From assembly GCA_017453365.1 (NCBI GenBank), contig JAFTKH010000012.1, forward strand, positions 47,688 to 111,687: a DNA stretch of 64,000 bases, written 5' to 3'. The notes under the pieces were generated by a model. It was not told the origin of the DNA and did not search any database. It saw nothing but the letters and a program-made list of their open reading frames with translations. Positions 8,908 through 17,059 of this stretch are shown here, one piece after another. Within the stretch, counting starts at the first letter, position 1. Each line of letters begins with the position of its first letter. The translations under genes were made by a program, and so were the position numbers. The DNA comes from Clostridia bacterium (lineage in GTDB: Bacteria; Bacillota; Clostridia; Oscillospirales; CAG-272).

Positions 8908-9858
8908 TTACTCACCTACCTTCGACAGCGCCTTCTTAACTACGAAGTTAGCTGAAATCATTACAATGAACAGAAGAACCGCTATAGCGGAAGCGTAGCC
9001 TATCTCGTAACGGGCTCCGCCGTAGTCGCTCAAGTGGTGCATTATGGTGTGTGCCGCATAGTCGACCGAGGGGAAGCCGCAGAGCGCGTCAACGACAGCA
9101 CCGAAGCCGAAGGAGTTGGTTATAGCAAGCACCGCACCGAACATCAGCTGAGGACGCATAGTGGGAAGCGTGATGTACCAAAGCTCCTGCCAACGGTTCT
9201 TTATACCGTCGACGGCCGCCGCCTCGTAAAGAGAGCGGTCGATAGTCTGAAGACCTGCGATGAAGGAAAGGAATGCCGTACCGAGAGAGGTCCAAAGAGC
9301 AACTACGATACAAAGAGGCATAACGTAGCTCGCATCCTGGAACCACAGGATGGGCGAGGAAATAAATCCGTATTTCATCAGCACCGCATTCGCCCAACCG
9401 TAGGAGTCAGACGAGAAGAGGGTCTTCCAAATGAGGTATGCGTTACCCGAGATAGAGGGTGCGTAGAAGACGAGAGTTACTACCGCACGGATTTTCGGGG
9501 GGAGCTCGTTTATAAACCAAGCAACGAGAAGCGCGAGAATATATGAAACGGGGCCCGTAACGCACGCGAATATCAAGGTATTCTGGCACGCGAGAATGAA
9601 TATCTCATCGTTTAAGAACAGGTCAAGATAGTTCTGTATGCCCTTTAAATTAGGCATTTCAAGCATATTGAAGTCAGTGAAACTCAAGAAAACCGAAAGC
9701 ACAACGGGGAGGACAGTAAATATAAGGAAGAGAAGAAGGAAGGGAGCGAGCATAAAGTATGCCGTTTTATTATTCTTCATTTCCTGCCACGTCCAACGCA
9801 GCTTCGAAACCTCAGAACGTTTCACCGGACGCTTTGCATCCGTGGTATTTTCTGACAT
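8908..9858 (-). CDS. Carbohydrate ABC transporter permease, LplB/UgpA type
   Basis: A 316-aa six-helix permease with a hydrophilic N-terminus of about 30 residues and a first helix at about 34-60 (AYFMLAPFLLLFLIFTVLPV). The EAA loop is at about residue 215 (YEAAAVDGIKNRWQELWYIT). The start ATG is preceded by AAAGGAG at good spacing. It is the first permease gene behind the solute-binding protein (22-nt gap) and pairs with the LplC-type gene at 8024. The family moves oligosaccharides or modified sugars with a binding protein and a shared ATPase. This operon's specificity cannot be read from the sequence. Confidence 0.92.
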   Translation of the reverse strand: MSENTTDAKRPVKRSEVSKLRWTWQEMKNNKTAYFMLAPFLLLFLIFTVLPVVLSVFLSFTDFNMLEMPNLKGIQNYLDLFLNDEIFILACQNTLIFACVTGPVSYILALLVAWFINELPPKIRAVVTLVFYAPSISGNAYLIWKTLFSSDSYGWANAVLMKYGFISSPILWFQDASYVMPLCIVVALWTSLGTAFLSFIAGLQTIDRSLYEAAAVDGIKNRWQELWYITLPTMRPQLMFGAVLAITNSFGFGAVVDALCGFPSVDYAAHTIMHHLSDYGGARYEIGYASAIAVLLFIVMISANFVVKKALSKVGE

Positions 9859-9880
9859 AATAATCTCCTTTCTCCTTTTC

Positions 9881-12800
9881 TTAATCTATGGGTGTTGCGG
9901 AAAGCTCGGGTGGCTCATCCTCGGAGTTCGCGGGAACCCAGAGACCGAACTCCTCACGCTTACGCGCGATTTCGGTATTTATAGCCTCTATATATCCCGT
10001 CATAGCATCCTGCGGGTCAACGGAGTCGTTAACCGCATCGAGGAATGCGAACTGCGTATATCTTGTGATGATGTACGAGCCGGGATAGTTAACTATCGAG
10101 GAGAGGTGCTCCATCTGGTTCATAATCGCTTCCTTCTCGCTGGCGGTCCAAGAGAGGTTGTTTATTGCACTAAGGTTTGCGGTCTCGTATTTAGCGGAAG
10201 GACCGATAAGAGCGACCATCTTATTACCGTAGGTGGACTGCGCCTCGGAGCCTGTCGACCACTGGGTGAACTGCCATGCGGATACAAGGTCGTCGCAGCC
10301 GTGAAGTATAACGTTCGCGGTAATACCTGCAAGGGAGTCGTAGTTGAAGCTTCCGTCAGCTCTCTTCGAGCCGGGAAGCGAGCAGAATTCCCAAAGTCCC
10401 TCTATCTCCGTCGCGTAAACGACGAGAGTGTTGTAAAGGGTAGCATAGTCGCTTATTATAATCGGAATCTCGCCCGTTCTGAAACGGTTAGCCGCATCGA
10501 AGGATACGGGGAATGAGTAGTCGGTGTAAAGACGGCAGGTGAAGTTAAACGCCTCGAGCGCCACGTTAGAGTCGAGGTCAATTCTCGCACCAGCATACTC
10601 GGAAGAATACTTCGTCTCGTCGGTGTATTTCCACATACTGCCGCCGAGCTGATAAATCATAAAGTCAAGAGCGGAAATGTAGCTGACGCCTATCGACATA
10701 TTATTGCTCTGAAGGACGGGGAGCACGCTCAAAAGCTGGTCCCACGACTCGGGAACCTCAAGTCCGAGGTTAGCAAGAACGTCCATACGGTAGAACATCA
10801 TAGCGAAGGCCATCGTCTGCGGTATACCGTAAGAGGTATTAAGAAGCGTTACGGTATCCATAGCCGCGTCTGCAAAATTTCCTTCTATTACATTATTAAA
10901 GGGCTTGGTAACGAAGGTAAGGTTTGTCTCGCCCTGATACTCGGTCGTAGTCGTGTAATTGCCCTCCGCATCGCGGTAGGTGTAGCGCTCCGTCGTAAAG
11001 ACGGGGTCAACGCCCTCGCCGCCTATGCCTATGATAGCATTACGTATCGCGTAGTTAATAACGTCGGCCGCGCCAAGTCCCATATAAACGTCGGGACCCT
11101 TACCCGAAAGAATAGACGGAAGAAGAGTACCTGCAGTAACGAGCTTAAGGCTGACCGCCGTTCCCGTGTTGTAGGTAAAGCCGCCGTGTGCGTCAACCAT
11201 AGAACGCCATATCTGCGACTGGTCACGTCCTGTTGCGAGCCAAACGTCTATTTTGTGAGTATCCTCGTCTATCTCGGTGGTAAGACCCATCTGGTCGTAC
11301 TCAACGAAGAAGGAGCTGACGAAGGACTTAATCTCGTGCCAGCAGGTCTGAAAGAAGTTCGCGTTGGCACGGGGGAGAGACTTCTCCTTTGCGGTGAAGG
11401 CCTCGCCGTCCTGCTCCGCAGGAACGACCCAAATTGAGTCTACCTTCATACTGCCGAGCTTGGAGTCGTTTATCCAAGTACCGAGAGTACCGAGATAGGA
11501 CTTAAGCTGCGAGAGGTTAACGGCTATTTCGTCGCCGTTGTTCTTACCCATAGTATTAAGGAGTATAGCCACTGTCTCAAGGGTAGCTATATGAGAGCCG
11601 TTAGTTCCGCAAAGCACCTCGAGCCCCTCCTTAACCTCCATAAGCGTTACCGCCTCCTCAAGGAGAGTAACGAGGACCTCGGGCATTATCTTAACAAAGT
11701 TATAATCGCGGTATTCATCGGGGTCGGTACCCGTGAGCTGAAGAATGTTAAGGTAGCAGGAGTTTATCTTCGCAAGAGAATCCTCAACTCTCTGTATGTA
11801 GCTCTTCAGCGTACCAAGCGAGCACTCAAGGTACAGCGTATATTCGACGCCCTCCTCGAAATAGAAGAGGAAATCCTCTCTCTCGGTGTAGGTCGTCCCG
11901 TCTTGGGCAGTCCTCGTAACGTCGGCACCGAGGTATTCAGACTGCCAGTTCTTATCATAATTGAAGGTAGTGTTATAAGCCTCTGCAAAGGGGATTGTGG
12001 GAGAGCCGTCGGCAAGACCGTATGCACCGCCCGAAAGCTTAATCGTACGGCAGACGAACATACCCTGAAGGGTACTCTGATTAAATCTCATTCCAAGGTT
12101 GTAAAGACCGGACTCGGTGACTTGGAATTTATAAGCCGCCCACTGCCCTACCGAGCTGTAGCTGTTCTCTCCTATTACGTTATAGAGCTGAGCGCTCGAG
12201 GAAATAGGCTCGTTTACGGCAGAGGAATTGTCGTTGGTCGGTGCAACCGAGGAGTCGGATACAAGGTCAGGGAACTCCGCCTGTATCTCGATGATGCTAC
12301 CGTTTGCCGCGGGGGTGTAAAGGCCGTTCGCCTTGTAATTCTCTATGTACTGCTCGTACGAGGGAATGGCCGAGGTATTATCGGCGGGAACGAGCTCCAT
12401 GGACTTGATTATCATAGGCTCACGCTCTGCCTCGAGGGTGATGGTGTGAGAGCCGTAAGCAAAGTAGAAGCTAAAGTAACCGGTGTAGTAGCCCGAGTGG
12501 TCCTTTACGTACGTCGTGCTCCACGAGGGGAGTGCGGAGGGACTGGGCGCCATAGAGTTACCGTTTATGTCCTGCGAGAGGGTATAGGTGGTAACGGTTT
12601 TCACACCGTTCCTTACACTCGTAGTTATTCTCTTGTAGGCACCGTCCTTATCTGTGTACTCGACGTTGTAGCTATCGGGCTCGCCGACGGCGTCCGAGGT
12701 TACGACGTCAATGTTATCGTACTGCCAGTTCTTATCAAACTTTACCGTGCTTACCTCATCGAAGGGTATCTTACCGTCAATCTTAAGCTTTCTCTCAATA

Positions 12801-13288
12801 GACGAGATACTGCTCTCCGAGGTCTCGGGAGTGTAATACTCAATCTTGAGATAGTAAAGCCCGGCAGCCGCGTTTGACACGTCAACCTTCCAGGTAGTAG
12901 AGCCCTGCGAGGGCAGGTAAACGGACTTATCCGCGTTCTCTGCGCCGAAGCCGCTCCAGAGCTCGGGATAGTCGTTCATCGAGTTCAAGCAAGCATCGCT
13001 CGCGCTGACAAGAACGCCGTTACCCTCAATAACGTCAAGCACGTCAACAGAGATAACGCCGGCTCCCATCTCATTGGTACCGCCGAAGCTCGCCAGATAC
13101 TCGTCGTAGGAAAGTGTTCCGACGAGGTCCTGCATTTCCTCAAGGGTCGACGCGCTGTAAGGATATTTCTCCTCACCCGTCGTATCAACCTTCAGAGAAG
13201 CGGCAGAAGCGGTGAGTCCAATTGAACCCGACAACAGAGTTACAGAGAGAATGAGACAAACTACTCTCTGAAACAATTTGTTCTTCAT
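9881..13288 (-). CDS. Giant secreted ABC solute-binding protein with N-terminal beta-sandwich domains
   Basis: 1135 aa, over twice the usual ~430-550 aa of family 1 binding proteins. A signal peptide (about 1-30, ending ASAA) lacks a lipobox, unusual for a Gram-positive binding protein. Two related N-terminal segments each contain a KNWQ motif (KFDKNWQYDNI; FNYDKNWQSEYLG) and look like carbohydrate-binding beta-sandwiches. A helical linker precedes the C-terminal solute-binding fold (about 690 onward: KIDVWLATGRDQSQIW, SILSGKGPDVYMGLG, YGIPQTMAFAMMFYRMDVL). The chosen ATG lies 10 nt behind GGAGG; an upstream in-frame ATG lacks a site. It is the first gene of the operon, directly behind promoter and leader hairpins. 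It probably captures long glycans at the surface and passes oligosaccharides to the permeases. Confidence 0.85.
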   Translation of the reverse strand: MKNKLFQRVVCLILSVTLLSGSIGLTASAASLKVDTTGEEKYPYSASTLEEMQDLVGTLSYDEYLASFGGTNEMGAGVISVDVLDVIEGNGVLVSASDACLNSMNDYPELWSGFGAENADKSVYLPSQGSTTWKVDVSNAAAGLYYLKIEYYTPETSESSISSIERKLKIDGKIPFDEVSTVKFDKNWQYDNIDVVTSDAVGEPDSYNVEYTDKDGAYKRITTSVRNGVKTVTTYTLSQDINGNSMAPSPSALPSWSTTYVKDHSGYYTGYFSFYFAYGSHTITLEAEREPMIIKSMELVPADNTSAIPSYEQYIENYKANGLYTPAANGSIIEIQAEFPDLVSDSSVAPTNDNSSAVNEPISSSAQLYNVIGENSYSSVGQWAAYKFQVTESGLYNLGMRFNQSTLQGMFVCRTIKLSGGAYGLADGSPTIPFAEAYNTTFNYDKNWQSEYLGADVTRTAQDGTTYTEREDFLFYFEEGVEYTLYLECSLGTLKSYIQRVEDSLAKINSCYLNILQLTGTDPDEYRDYNFVKIMPEVLVTLLEEAVTLMEVKEGLEVLCGTNGSHIATLETVAILLNTMGKNNGDEIAVNLSQLKSYLGTLGTWINDSKLGSMKVDSIWVVPAEQDGEAFTAKEKSLPRANANFFQTCWHEIKSFVSSFFVEYDQMGLTTEIDEDTHKIDVWLATGRDQSQIWRSMVDAHGGFTYNTGTAVSLKLVTAGTLLPSILSGKGPDVYMGLGAADVINYAIRNAIIGIGGEGVDPVFTTERYTYRDAEGNYTTTTEYQGETNLTFVTKPFNNVIEGNFADAAMDTVTLLNTSYGIPQTMAFAMMFYRMDVLANLGLEVPESWDQLLSVLPVLQSNNMSIGVSYISALDFMIYQLGGSMWKYTDETKYSSEYAGARIDLDSNVALEAFNFTCRLYTDYSFPVSFDAANRFRTGEIPIIISDYATLYNTLVVYATEIEGLWEFCSLPGSKRADGSFNYDSLAGITANVILHGCDDLVSAWQFTQWSTGSEAQSTYGNKMVALIGPSAKYETANLSAINNLSWTASEKEAIMNQMEHLSSIVNYPGSYIITRYTQFAFLDAVNDSVDPQDAMTGYIEAINTEIARKREEFGLWVPANSEDEPPELSATPID

Positions 13289-13330
13289 GTTCCGAATTCC
13301 TCCAAAAAATATTTGCAAAAACGACTTGCC

Positions 13331-13403
13331 GCCCCACGGGGCGAAGCAATATTATCACCCTGCCGCCTGTGCTCGATGTAAGACAGCAGGATGATAGTAT
13401 TGC
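13331..13403 (-). promoter_or_regulatory. Structured 5' leader of the sugar-transport operon (two hairpins)
   Basis: Between the transcription start near 13425 and the ATG at 13288 the leader RNA can fold an 18-bp stem (arms 13386-13403 and 13346-13363, 17 of 18 positions pairing, 22-nt loop). A GC-rich hairpin GCCCC/GGGGC (13331-13342) follows. Neither ends in a T-run, so this is not a simple terminator. It may act in mRNA stability, protein binding or translation control of the binding-protein gene. Confidence 0.6.
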
Positions 13404-13431
13404 TAAAGGCCTTGCCGATATTTACGAAAAA

Positions 13432-13460
13432 ATTATAACATATAAAAAAAAGAATGTCAA
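13432..13460 (-). promoter_or_regulatory. Consensus sigma-A promoter of the sugar-transport operon
   Basis: On the minus strand TTGACA (13460-13455), a 17-nt spacer and TATAAT (13437-13432) match the sigma-A consensus perfectly. The start would be near 13425, giving a ~137-nt leader before the solute-binding protein gene. A perfect -35/-10 suggests high output held down by a regulator or the leader structure. Confidence 0.88.
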
Positions 13461-13852
13461 TAAAAGAAAATTACGGGGTGCGAGCAGAAATTTGTAAAAA
13501 TTATTGGCAAGTTTTACCATTTTCAACAAAATGCAAATAACAGTTTACAGGCCTCAAAAAAAGAAAAAATCAAATATGACTAAATGTAACCGTTTTTTAC
13601 ACAGTTTTTCAGTGTTTTCGCGGCATTTTTGCGAATTTTAAAAAACAAGGTAAATTGTACTTACCTTTTCGCCGCTTAATTTAAGTATGTCAACAGTTGT
13701 ATTTCTCTCTCAATGTTTTTGTTGAAAATACACAAAAACACCGCTTGATTTTCTACACAATGAATTTTCACCGCAAAACGCCCAAACACAACGGTTTTAT
13801 GTAATTTAGAACTGTTTCTGCGCGATTTTACAACTTTGCTGCTGCTCACACA
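13461..13852. other. AT-rich gene-free stretch with a 7-bp inverted repeat
   Basis: This stretch contains no credible reading frame. It is AT-rich with many A and T tracts. AAGGTAA (13647-13653) and TTACCTT (13661-13667) form a perfect inverted repeat with a 7-nt spacer. That fits the size of a regulator operator, but it lies about 190 nt upstream of the operon promoter. Nothing else stands out. Confidence 0.4.
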
Positions 13853-13911
13853 AATAAAAAAAGAGCCCGAGGGAACGTACCGACACAGGGGCGTACTCTT
13901 ATTCGGACTCT
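13853..13911 (-). terminator. Intrinsic terminator of the nifS-iscU-mnmA operon
   Basis: Read on the minus strand, AGAGTCCGA pairs with TCGGGCTCT over nine positions with one wobble (13911-13903 with 13870-13862). It is followed by an eight-base, mostly T run at 13861-13854. It lies about 260 nt behind mnmA, so the repeat array between them would be part of the mRNA 3' end. Confidence 0.75.
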
Positions 13912-13945
13912 AATTTATTAGAATAATTTAGAAGGAGAAGCCTTT

Positions 13946-14163
13946 ATGCGAAAATACGCCGACAAACGCGGGGGTTTTATGCGAAAAGCTCCGCTTTTGC
14001 GGTGATGGGCGTAGAAGACTACCTCGAGCCGTAAAAACGAAGCCTTATGCGAAAATACGCCGACAAACGTGGGGATTTTATGCGAAAAGCTCCGCTTTTG
14101 CGGTGATGGGCGTAGAAGACTACGTCGAGCCGTAAAAACGAAGCTTTGCGCGAAAATACGCCG
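13946..14163. repeat. Tandem 101-bp repeat array 2 with nested hairpins
   Basis: Two 101-bp units (13946-14046, 14047-14147; about five substitutions) and a short third piece (14148 to about 14163) end just behind the mnmA stop. Each unit contains GCGAAAAG...CTTTTGC, then a core GATGGGCGTAG-AAGA-CTAC (14004-14027, 14105-14128), then CCGTAAAAACG. The last can pair with the CGCTTTTGCGG arm. The core matches that of array 1 although the flanks do not. On the plus strand each unit opens a 19-codon frame (MRKYADKRG[G/D]FMRKAPLLR); the first has AGGAG 8-9 nt upstream. Translation is unproven. Confidence 0.9.
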
Positions 14164-14168
14164 TTTGT

Positions 14169-15203
14169 CTATTCAATGAAGCCGGAGGCTATTATATTCC
14201 CCCCCGCCGAATATATAACCGCAGTCTGCCCGGGAGCCGGGGATTTTACGGGCTCCACAAAGCTTATACGCGCTTTTTTTCCGGGGTAAAGCGTTACTTT
14301 TGCCTCGACCTTTGGCGCCTGATACCTTATCTTAACCGCTCCGTCGAGCGTCTCGACGGCCGAGGGCTCGGAAACGGACACAAAATTCAAGCTCGAAAGC
14401 GTGATTTCAAGGACAAGCTTCCCCTCCTCAAGCAACGTCACTGTATTGTTTTTCGGGTCTATTGAGCCGACGAACATTCTCTTTCCAAGCGAAATGCCGA
14501 GGCCACGTCTTTGTCCCACCGTGTACTTGGTAATTCCTCTGTGTCTGCCGAGAACCTCTCCCGTTTCGCTTATAAAATTCCCCTCCGTCGGCGCTCCGAG
14601 ATATCTCTCAAGAAAGTCCGAATATCCCCCGTTCGGGATGAAGCATATCTCCTGGCTGTCCTGCTTATCCTCTATGGGAAGGGACTGCTCCTTCACCGCT
14701 GACCTCAATTCCGTTTTTACCTCATCGGCAAGCGGAAAGAGAACGCGCTCGAGAATATACTGCGGCAGTCGCGAGAGCATATAGCTCTGGTCCTTCGCGG
14801 AGTCGGCAGGCGGCTCGAGCGTATACCGCTCCACACCGTCCGAAATCGCCTTACCCACTCTCGCATAGTGACCCGTAGCTATATAGTCAAAGCCGTGCTC
14901 CATAGCATAGTCGTAAAGACATTTAAACTTAACCTCGGGGTTACAAACGATACACGGGTTGGGGGTTCTGCCCATTTTATACTCGGATATGAAGGTGGAA
15001 ATTACCTTCCTCTCAAACAGCTCCTTACAGTCTATTACATGAAAGGGTATCCCGAGCCGCTCCGCCGCAGAGCGTGCGGCCTCCACGTCCGTATGGGGGT
15101 GCATAACGAGGACGGCGCCCTCAACCCGATATCCCTTGGCCGCGAGCTTATGAGCGGCATAGGAGCTATCAAAGCCGCCGCTCATTCCAAGCAGGACTCT
15201 CAT
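14169..15203 (-). CDS. mnmA: tRNA-uridine 2-sulfurtransferase MnmA
   Basis: This enzyme puts the sulfur into s2U34 of tRNA-Lys, -Glu and -Gln using persulfide from a cysteine desulfurase. The ATP-binding PP-loop is at residues 8-14 but reads SGGFDSS, where most homologues have SGGVDSS. The catalytic cysteines are visible as Cys87 (NPCIVCN) and Cys187 (QEICFIPNGGY). A D-Q-S-Y motif (DQSYMLSRL) near 138 and a beta-barrel C-terminus complete the family pattern; 344 aa is slightly short. The gene is the last of nifS-iscU-mnmA with a 3-nt gap behind iscU, and the desulfurase two genes upstream is its likely sulfur donor. A MnmM/YtqB candidate for the same wobble uridine lies at 61286. Confidence 0.95.
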   Translation of the reverse strand: MRVLLGMSGGFDSSYAAHKLAAKGYRVEGAVLVMHPHTDVEAARSAAERLGIPFHVIDCKELFERKVISTFISEYKMGRTPNPCIVCNPEVKFKCLYDYAMEHGFDYIATGHYARVGKAISDGVERYTLEPPADSAKDQSYMLSRLPQYILERVLFPLADEVKTELRSAVKEQSLPIEDKQDSQEICFIPNGGYSDFLERYLGAPTEGNFISETGEVLGRHRGITKYTVGQRRGLGISLGKRMFVGSIDPKNNTVTLLEEGKLVLEITLSSLNFVSVSEPSAVETLDGAVKIRYQAPKVEAKVTLYPGKKARISFVEPVKSPAPGQTAVIYSAGGNIIASGFIE

Positions 15204-15206
15204 TTT

Positions 15207-15623
15207 TTACTCCTCGTCGTCATCCACGGGGAGTTCAAAATCAAGGGGTCTGCCTATCTTGTTGTAATAATCCGCGACGGCGTGCTTCACAGCCTCCTCG
15301 GCGAGCACCGAGCAGTGCACCTTCACGGGCGGAAGCCCCTCGAGCGCTTCGACGACGACGTCGTTAGTAAGCTTCAGAGCCTCGGAAACGGTATGCCCCT
15401 TAATAAGCTCCGTTGCCATGGACGACGTAGCGATAGCCGCGCCGCAGCCAAACGTCTTGAACTTACAGTCGGTTATTACGTCGTTCTCATCTATTTTGAG
15501 ATATATTCTCATTATATCTCCACACTTCGCGTTCCCAACAGTTCCTATACCGTCAGCATCCTCAATCTCACCGACGTTTCTCGGATGAGTGAAGTGGTCC
15601 ATTACCTTCTCACTGTACTGCAT
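15207..15623 (-). CDS. iscU: Iron-sulfur cluster scaffold IscU/NifU N-terminal type
   Basis: A 138-aa scaffold on which IscS/NifS builds [2Fe-2S]/[4Fe-4S] clusters. The three ligand cysteines are Cys34 (NAKCGD, with the conserved Asp36), Cys60 (TFGCGAAIATSS) and Cys104 (KVHCSVLAEE). The N-terminus YSEKVMDHFTHPRNVG is typical. It is a stand-alone IscU domain without the NifU ferredoxin or thioredoxin-like parts, and carries a short acidic tail. It lies 20 nt behind nifS, in the common clostridial nifS-nifU-mnmA order. The start has a GAGG site. Confidence 0.95.
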   Translation of the reverse strand: MQYSEKVMDHFTHPRNVGEIEDADGIGTVGNAKCGDIMRIYLKIDENDVITDCKFKTFGCGAAIATSSMATELIKGHTVSEALKLTNDVVVEALEGLPPVKVHCSVLAEEAVKHAVADYYNKIGRPLDFELPVDDDEE

Positions 15624-15643
15624 ATTATTTCCTCACTTTCAAA

Positions 15644-16831
15644 TTACTTAACAGCCAAAGCGCGCTTCATATCCTCCCAAAGAGGACTCATCTCGCGAAG
15701 ACGCTCTATTATAGGCGGCATAGTTTCAATAATATAATCTATATCCTCATCGGTTGTGTCGTGCGATATCGAAAGCCTTATCGAGCCGTGCGCCTTCTCA
15801 TGCGGCACACCGATAGCAAGCAGAACGTGCGATGCATCAAGCGATGCAGATGAGCAGGCAGAGCCCGTAGATGCACATATACCCGCCATATCAAGCCACA
15901 TAAGTATGCTCTCGCCCTCAATATACTCAAAGCCTATGTTTACGTTTCCGGGCAGTCTTTCAGTCCTCGAGCCGTTAAGCTTCGAGTAGGGTATCCCAGT
16001 AAGCTCGTCGATAAGCCTGTCGCGCCTTCTTCTCACCGCATCGAGCTCGGGCAGCCTTTCCTTCGCTATCTCAAGCGCCTTCGCAAGTCCGACGATGTAG
16101 GGAACGTTCTCCGTACCGCCTCTTTTTCTCTTCTCCTGACCTCCGCCGTCGATAAGGTTGTTTATAACCACACCCTTACGAATAAAGAGGAGTCCTATTC
16201 CCTTCGGTGCGTGTATCTTGTGCCCCGAGAGCGCAAGCATATCGACGGGCAGCTCCCGAAGGTTGATATCTACGTTTCCGACCGCCTGAACGGCATCGGT
16301 GAACATAAGCGCCCCCTTCGCGTGGGCAAGCTCGCATATCTTCGCGATAGGCTCTACCGTTCCTATCTCGTTATTGGCGAACATGACGGCAACGAGAGCG
16401 GTTTTTTCGGTTATCGCCGCCTCAAGCTCGTCCATTTTCACAAGACCGTCGGAGTCGACGTTTACGTAGGTTACGGAAAAGCCCTCGCGCTCAAGCGCCT
16501 CACAGGTATGAAGAACCGCGTGGTGCTCTATTTTCGTGGTTACGATATGAGTTCTTCCGCGCTTCTCCCGCATTCTCATAGCCGCGCCCTTTATGGCCCA
16601 GTTGTCGCTCTCCGTGCCGCAGGACGTAAAATATATCTCCGCGGGCAGACAACCGAGCGTTCTCGCTATGCTCTCGCGTGCGCTGTCCACAAGCTCCTTC
16701 GCCTCATAGCCCTTCGCGTGCTGGCTCGATGGGTTTCCCCAAGCTGTTACGAAGGCTTCATTCATAGCCTCTATGACCTCGCGCGATACCGGGGTCGTAG
16801 CGGCGTTATCAGCATATACAAATCTAGACAT
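15644..16831 (-). CDS. nifS: Cysteine desulfurase NifS/IscS
   Basis: A PLP enzyme that takes sulfur from L-cysteine and hands it to IscU and MnmA. With the ATG at 16831 it is 395 aa: YADNAATTPVS at the N-terminus, the PLP lysine Lys205 (LSGHKIHAPKG), and the active-site Cys326 in STGSACSSASLDASHVLLAIG. An ATG ten codons upstream is in frame, but MSRFVYADNAATT is the usual start and has a GAGGG site. It is the first gene of the operon with its own promoter at 16894-16922 and an inverted repeat at the start point. The genome may hold other desulfurases; this one fits the IscS-like group II enzymes near trmU/mnmA. Confidence 0.96.
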   Translation of the reverse strand: MSRFVYADNAATTPVSREVIEAMNEAFVTAWGNPSSQHAKGYEAKELVDSARESIARTLGCLPAEIYFTSCGTESDNWAIKGAAMRMREKRGRTHIVTTKIEHHAVLHTCEALEREGFSVTYVNVDSDGLVKMDELEAAITEKTALVAVMFANNEIGTVEPIAKICELAHAKGALMFTDAVQAVGNVDINLRELPVDMLALSGHKIHAPKGIGLLFIRKGVVINNLIDGGGQEKRKRGGTENVPYIVGLAKALEIAKERLPELDAVRRRRDRLIDELTGIPYSKLNGSRTERLPGNVNIGFEYIEGESILMWLDMAGICASTGSACSSASLDASHVLLAIGVPHEKAHGSIRLSISHDTTDEDIDYIIETMPPIIERLREMSPLWEDMKRALAVK

Positions 16832-16867
16832 TACGTGTCCCTCGCTAAACCTTAAAATCATTAATTT

Positions 16868-16890
16868 TCGGTGTCTTTTTTCGACACCGA
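16868..16890 (-). promoter_or_regulatory. Inverted repeat overlapping the nifS transcription start
   Basis: TCGGTGTC and GACACCGA form a perfect 8-bp inverted repeat with a 7-nt spacer (16868-16875, 16883-16890). It begins 4 nt beyond the -10 and so covers the predicted +1. That position suits a repressor operator, for example of an Rrf2/IscR-type sensor. As RNA it would be a 5'-terminal hairpin. No adjacent regulator gene is present. Confidence 0.5.
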
Positions 16891-16893
16891 TTT

Positions 16894-16922
16894 ATTGTAT
16901 ACTATTTTTGTGGATATTTCAA
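16894..16922 (-). promoter_or_regulatory. Sigma-A promoter of nifS-iscU-mnmA
   Basis: Minus strand: TTGAAA (16922-16917), 17-nt spacer, TACAAT (16899-16894). The start point near 16887 gives a leader of about 56 nt before the nifS ATG. Confidence 0.72.
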
Positions 16923-16986
16923 TACGTTTAACACAAATAGTGAAAAAACAAATGTTAATTTTCTATGAACGGAGCCCTCATATAAT

Positions 16987-17027
16987 AAAAAAAGAACGAA
17001 GATACCGTATCGAAGCACCTTCGTTCT
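16987..17027 (-). terminator. Intrinsic terminator behind the sugar isomerase gene
   Basis: AGAACGAAG and CTTCGTTCT (16993-17001, 17019-17027) form a perfect 9-bp stem. On the minus strand it is followed by a run of seven T. It ends the four-gene oxidoreductase/isomerase operon and separates it from the nifS promoter. Confidence 0.85.
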
Positions 17028-17059
17028 GATTTATGCTATCGGAGAATATCTCCTTGAGT

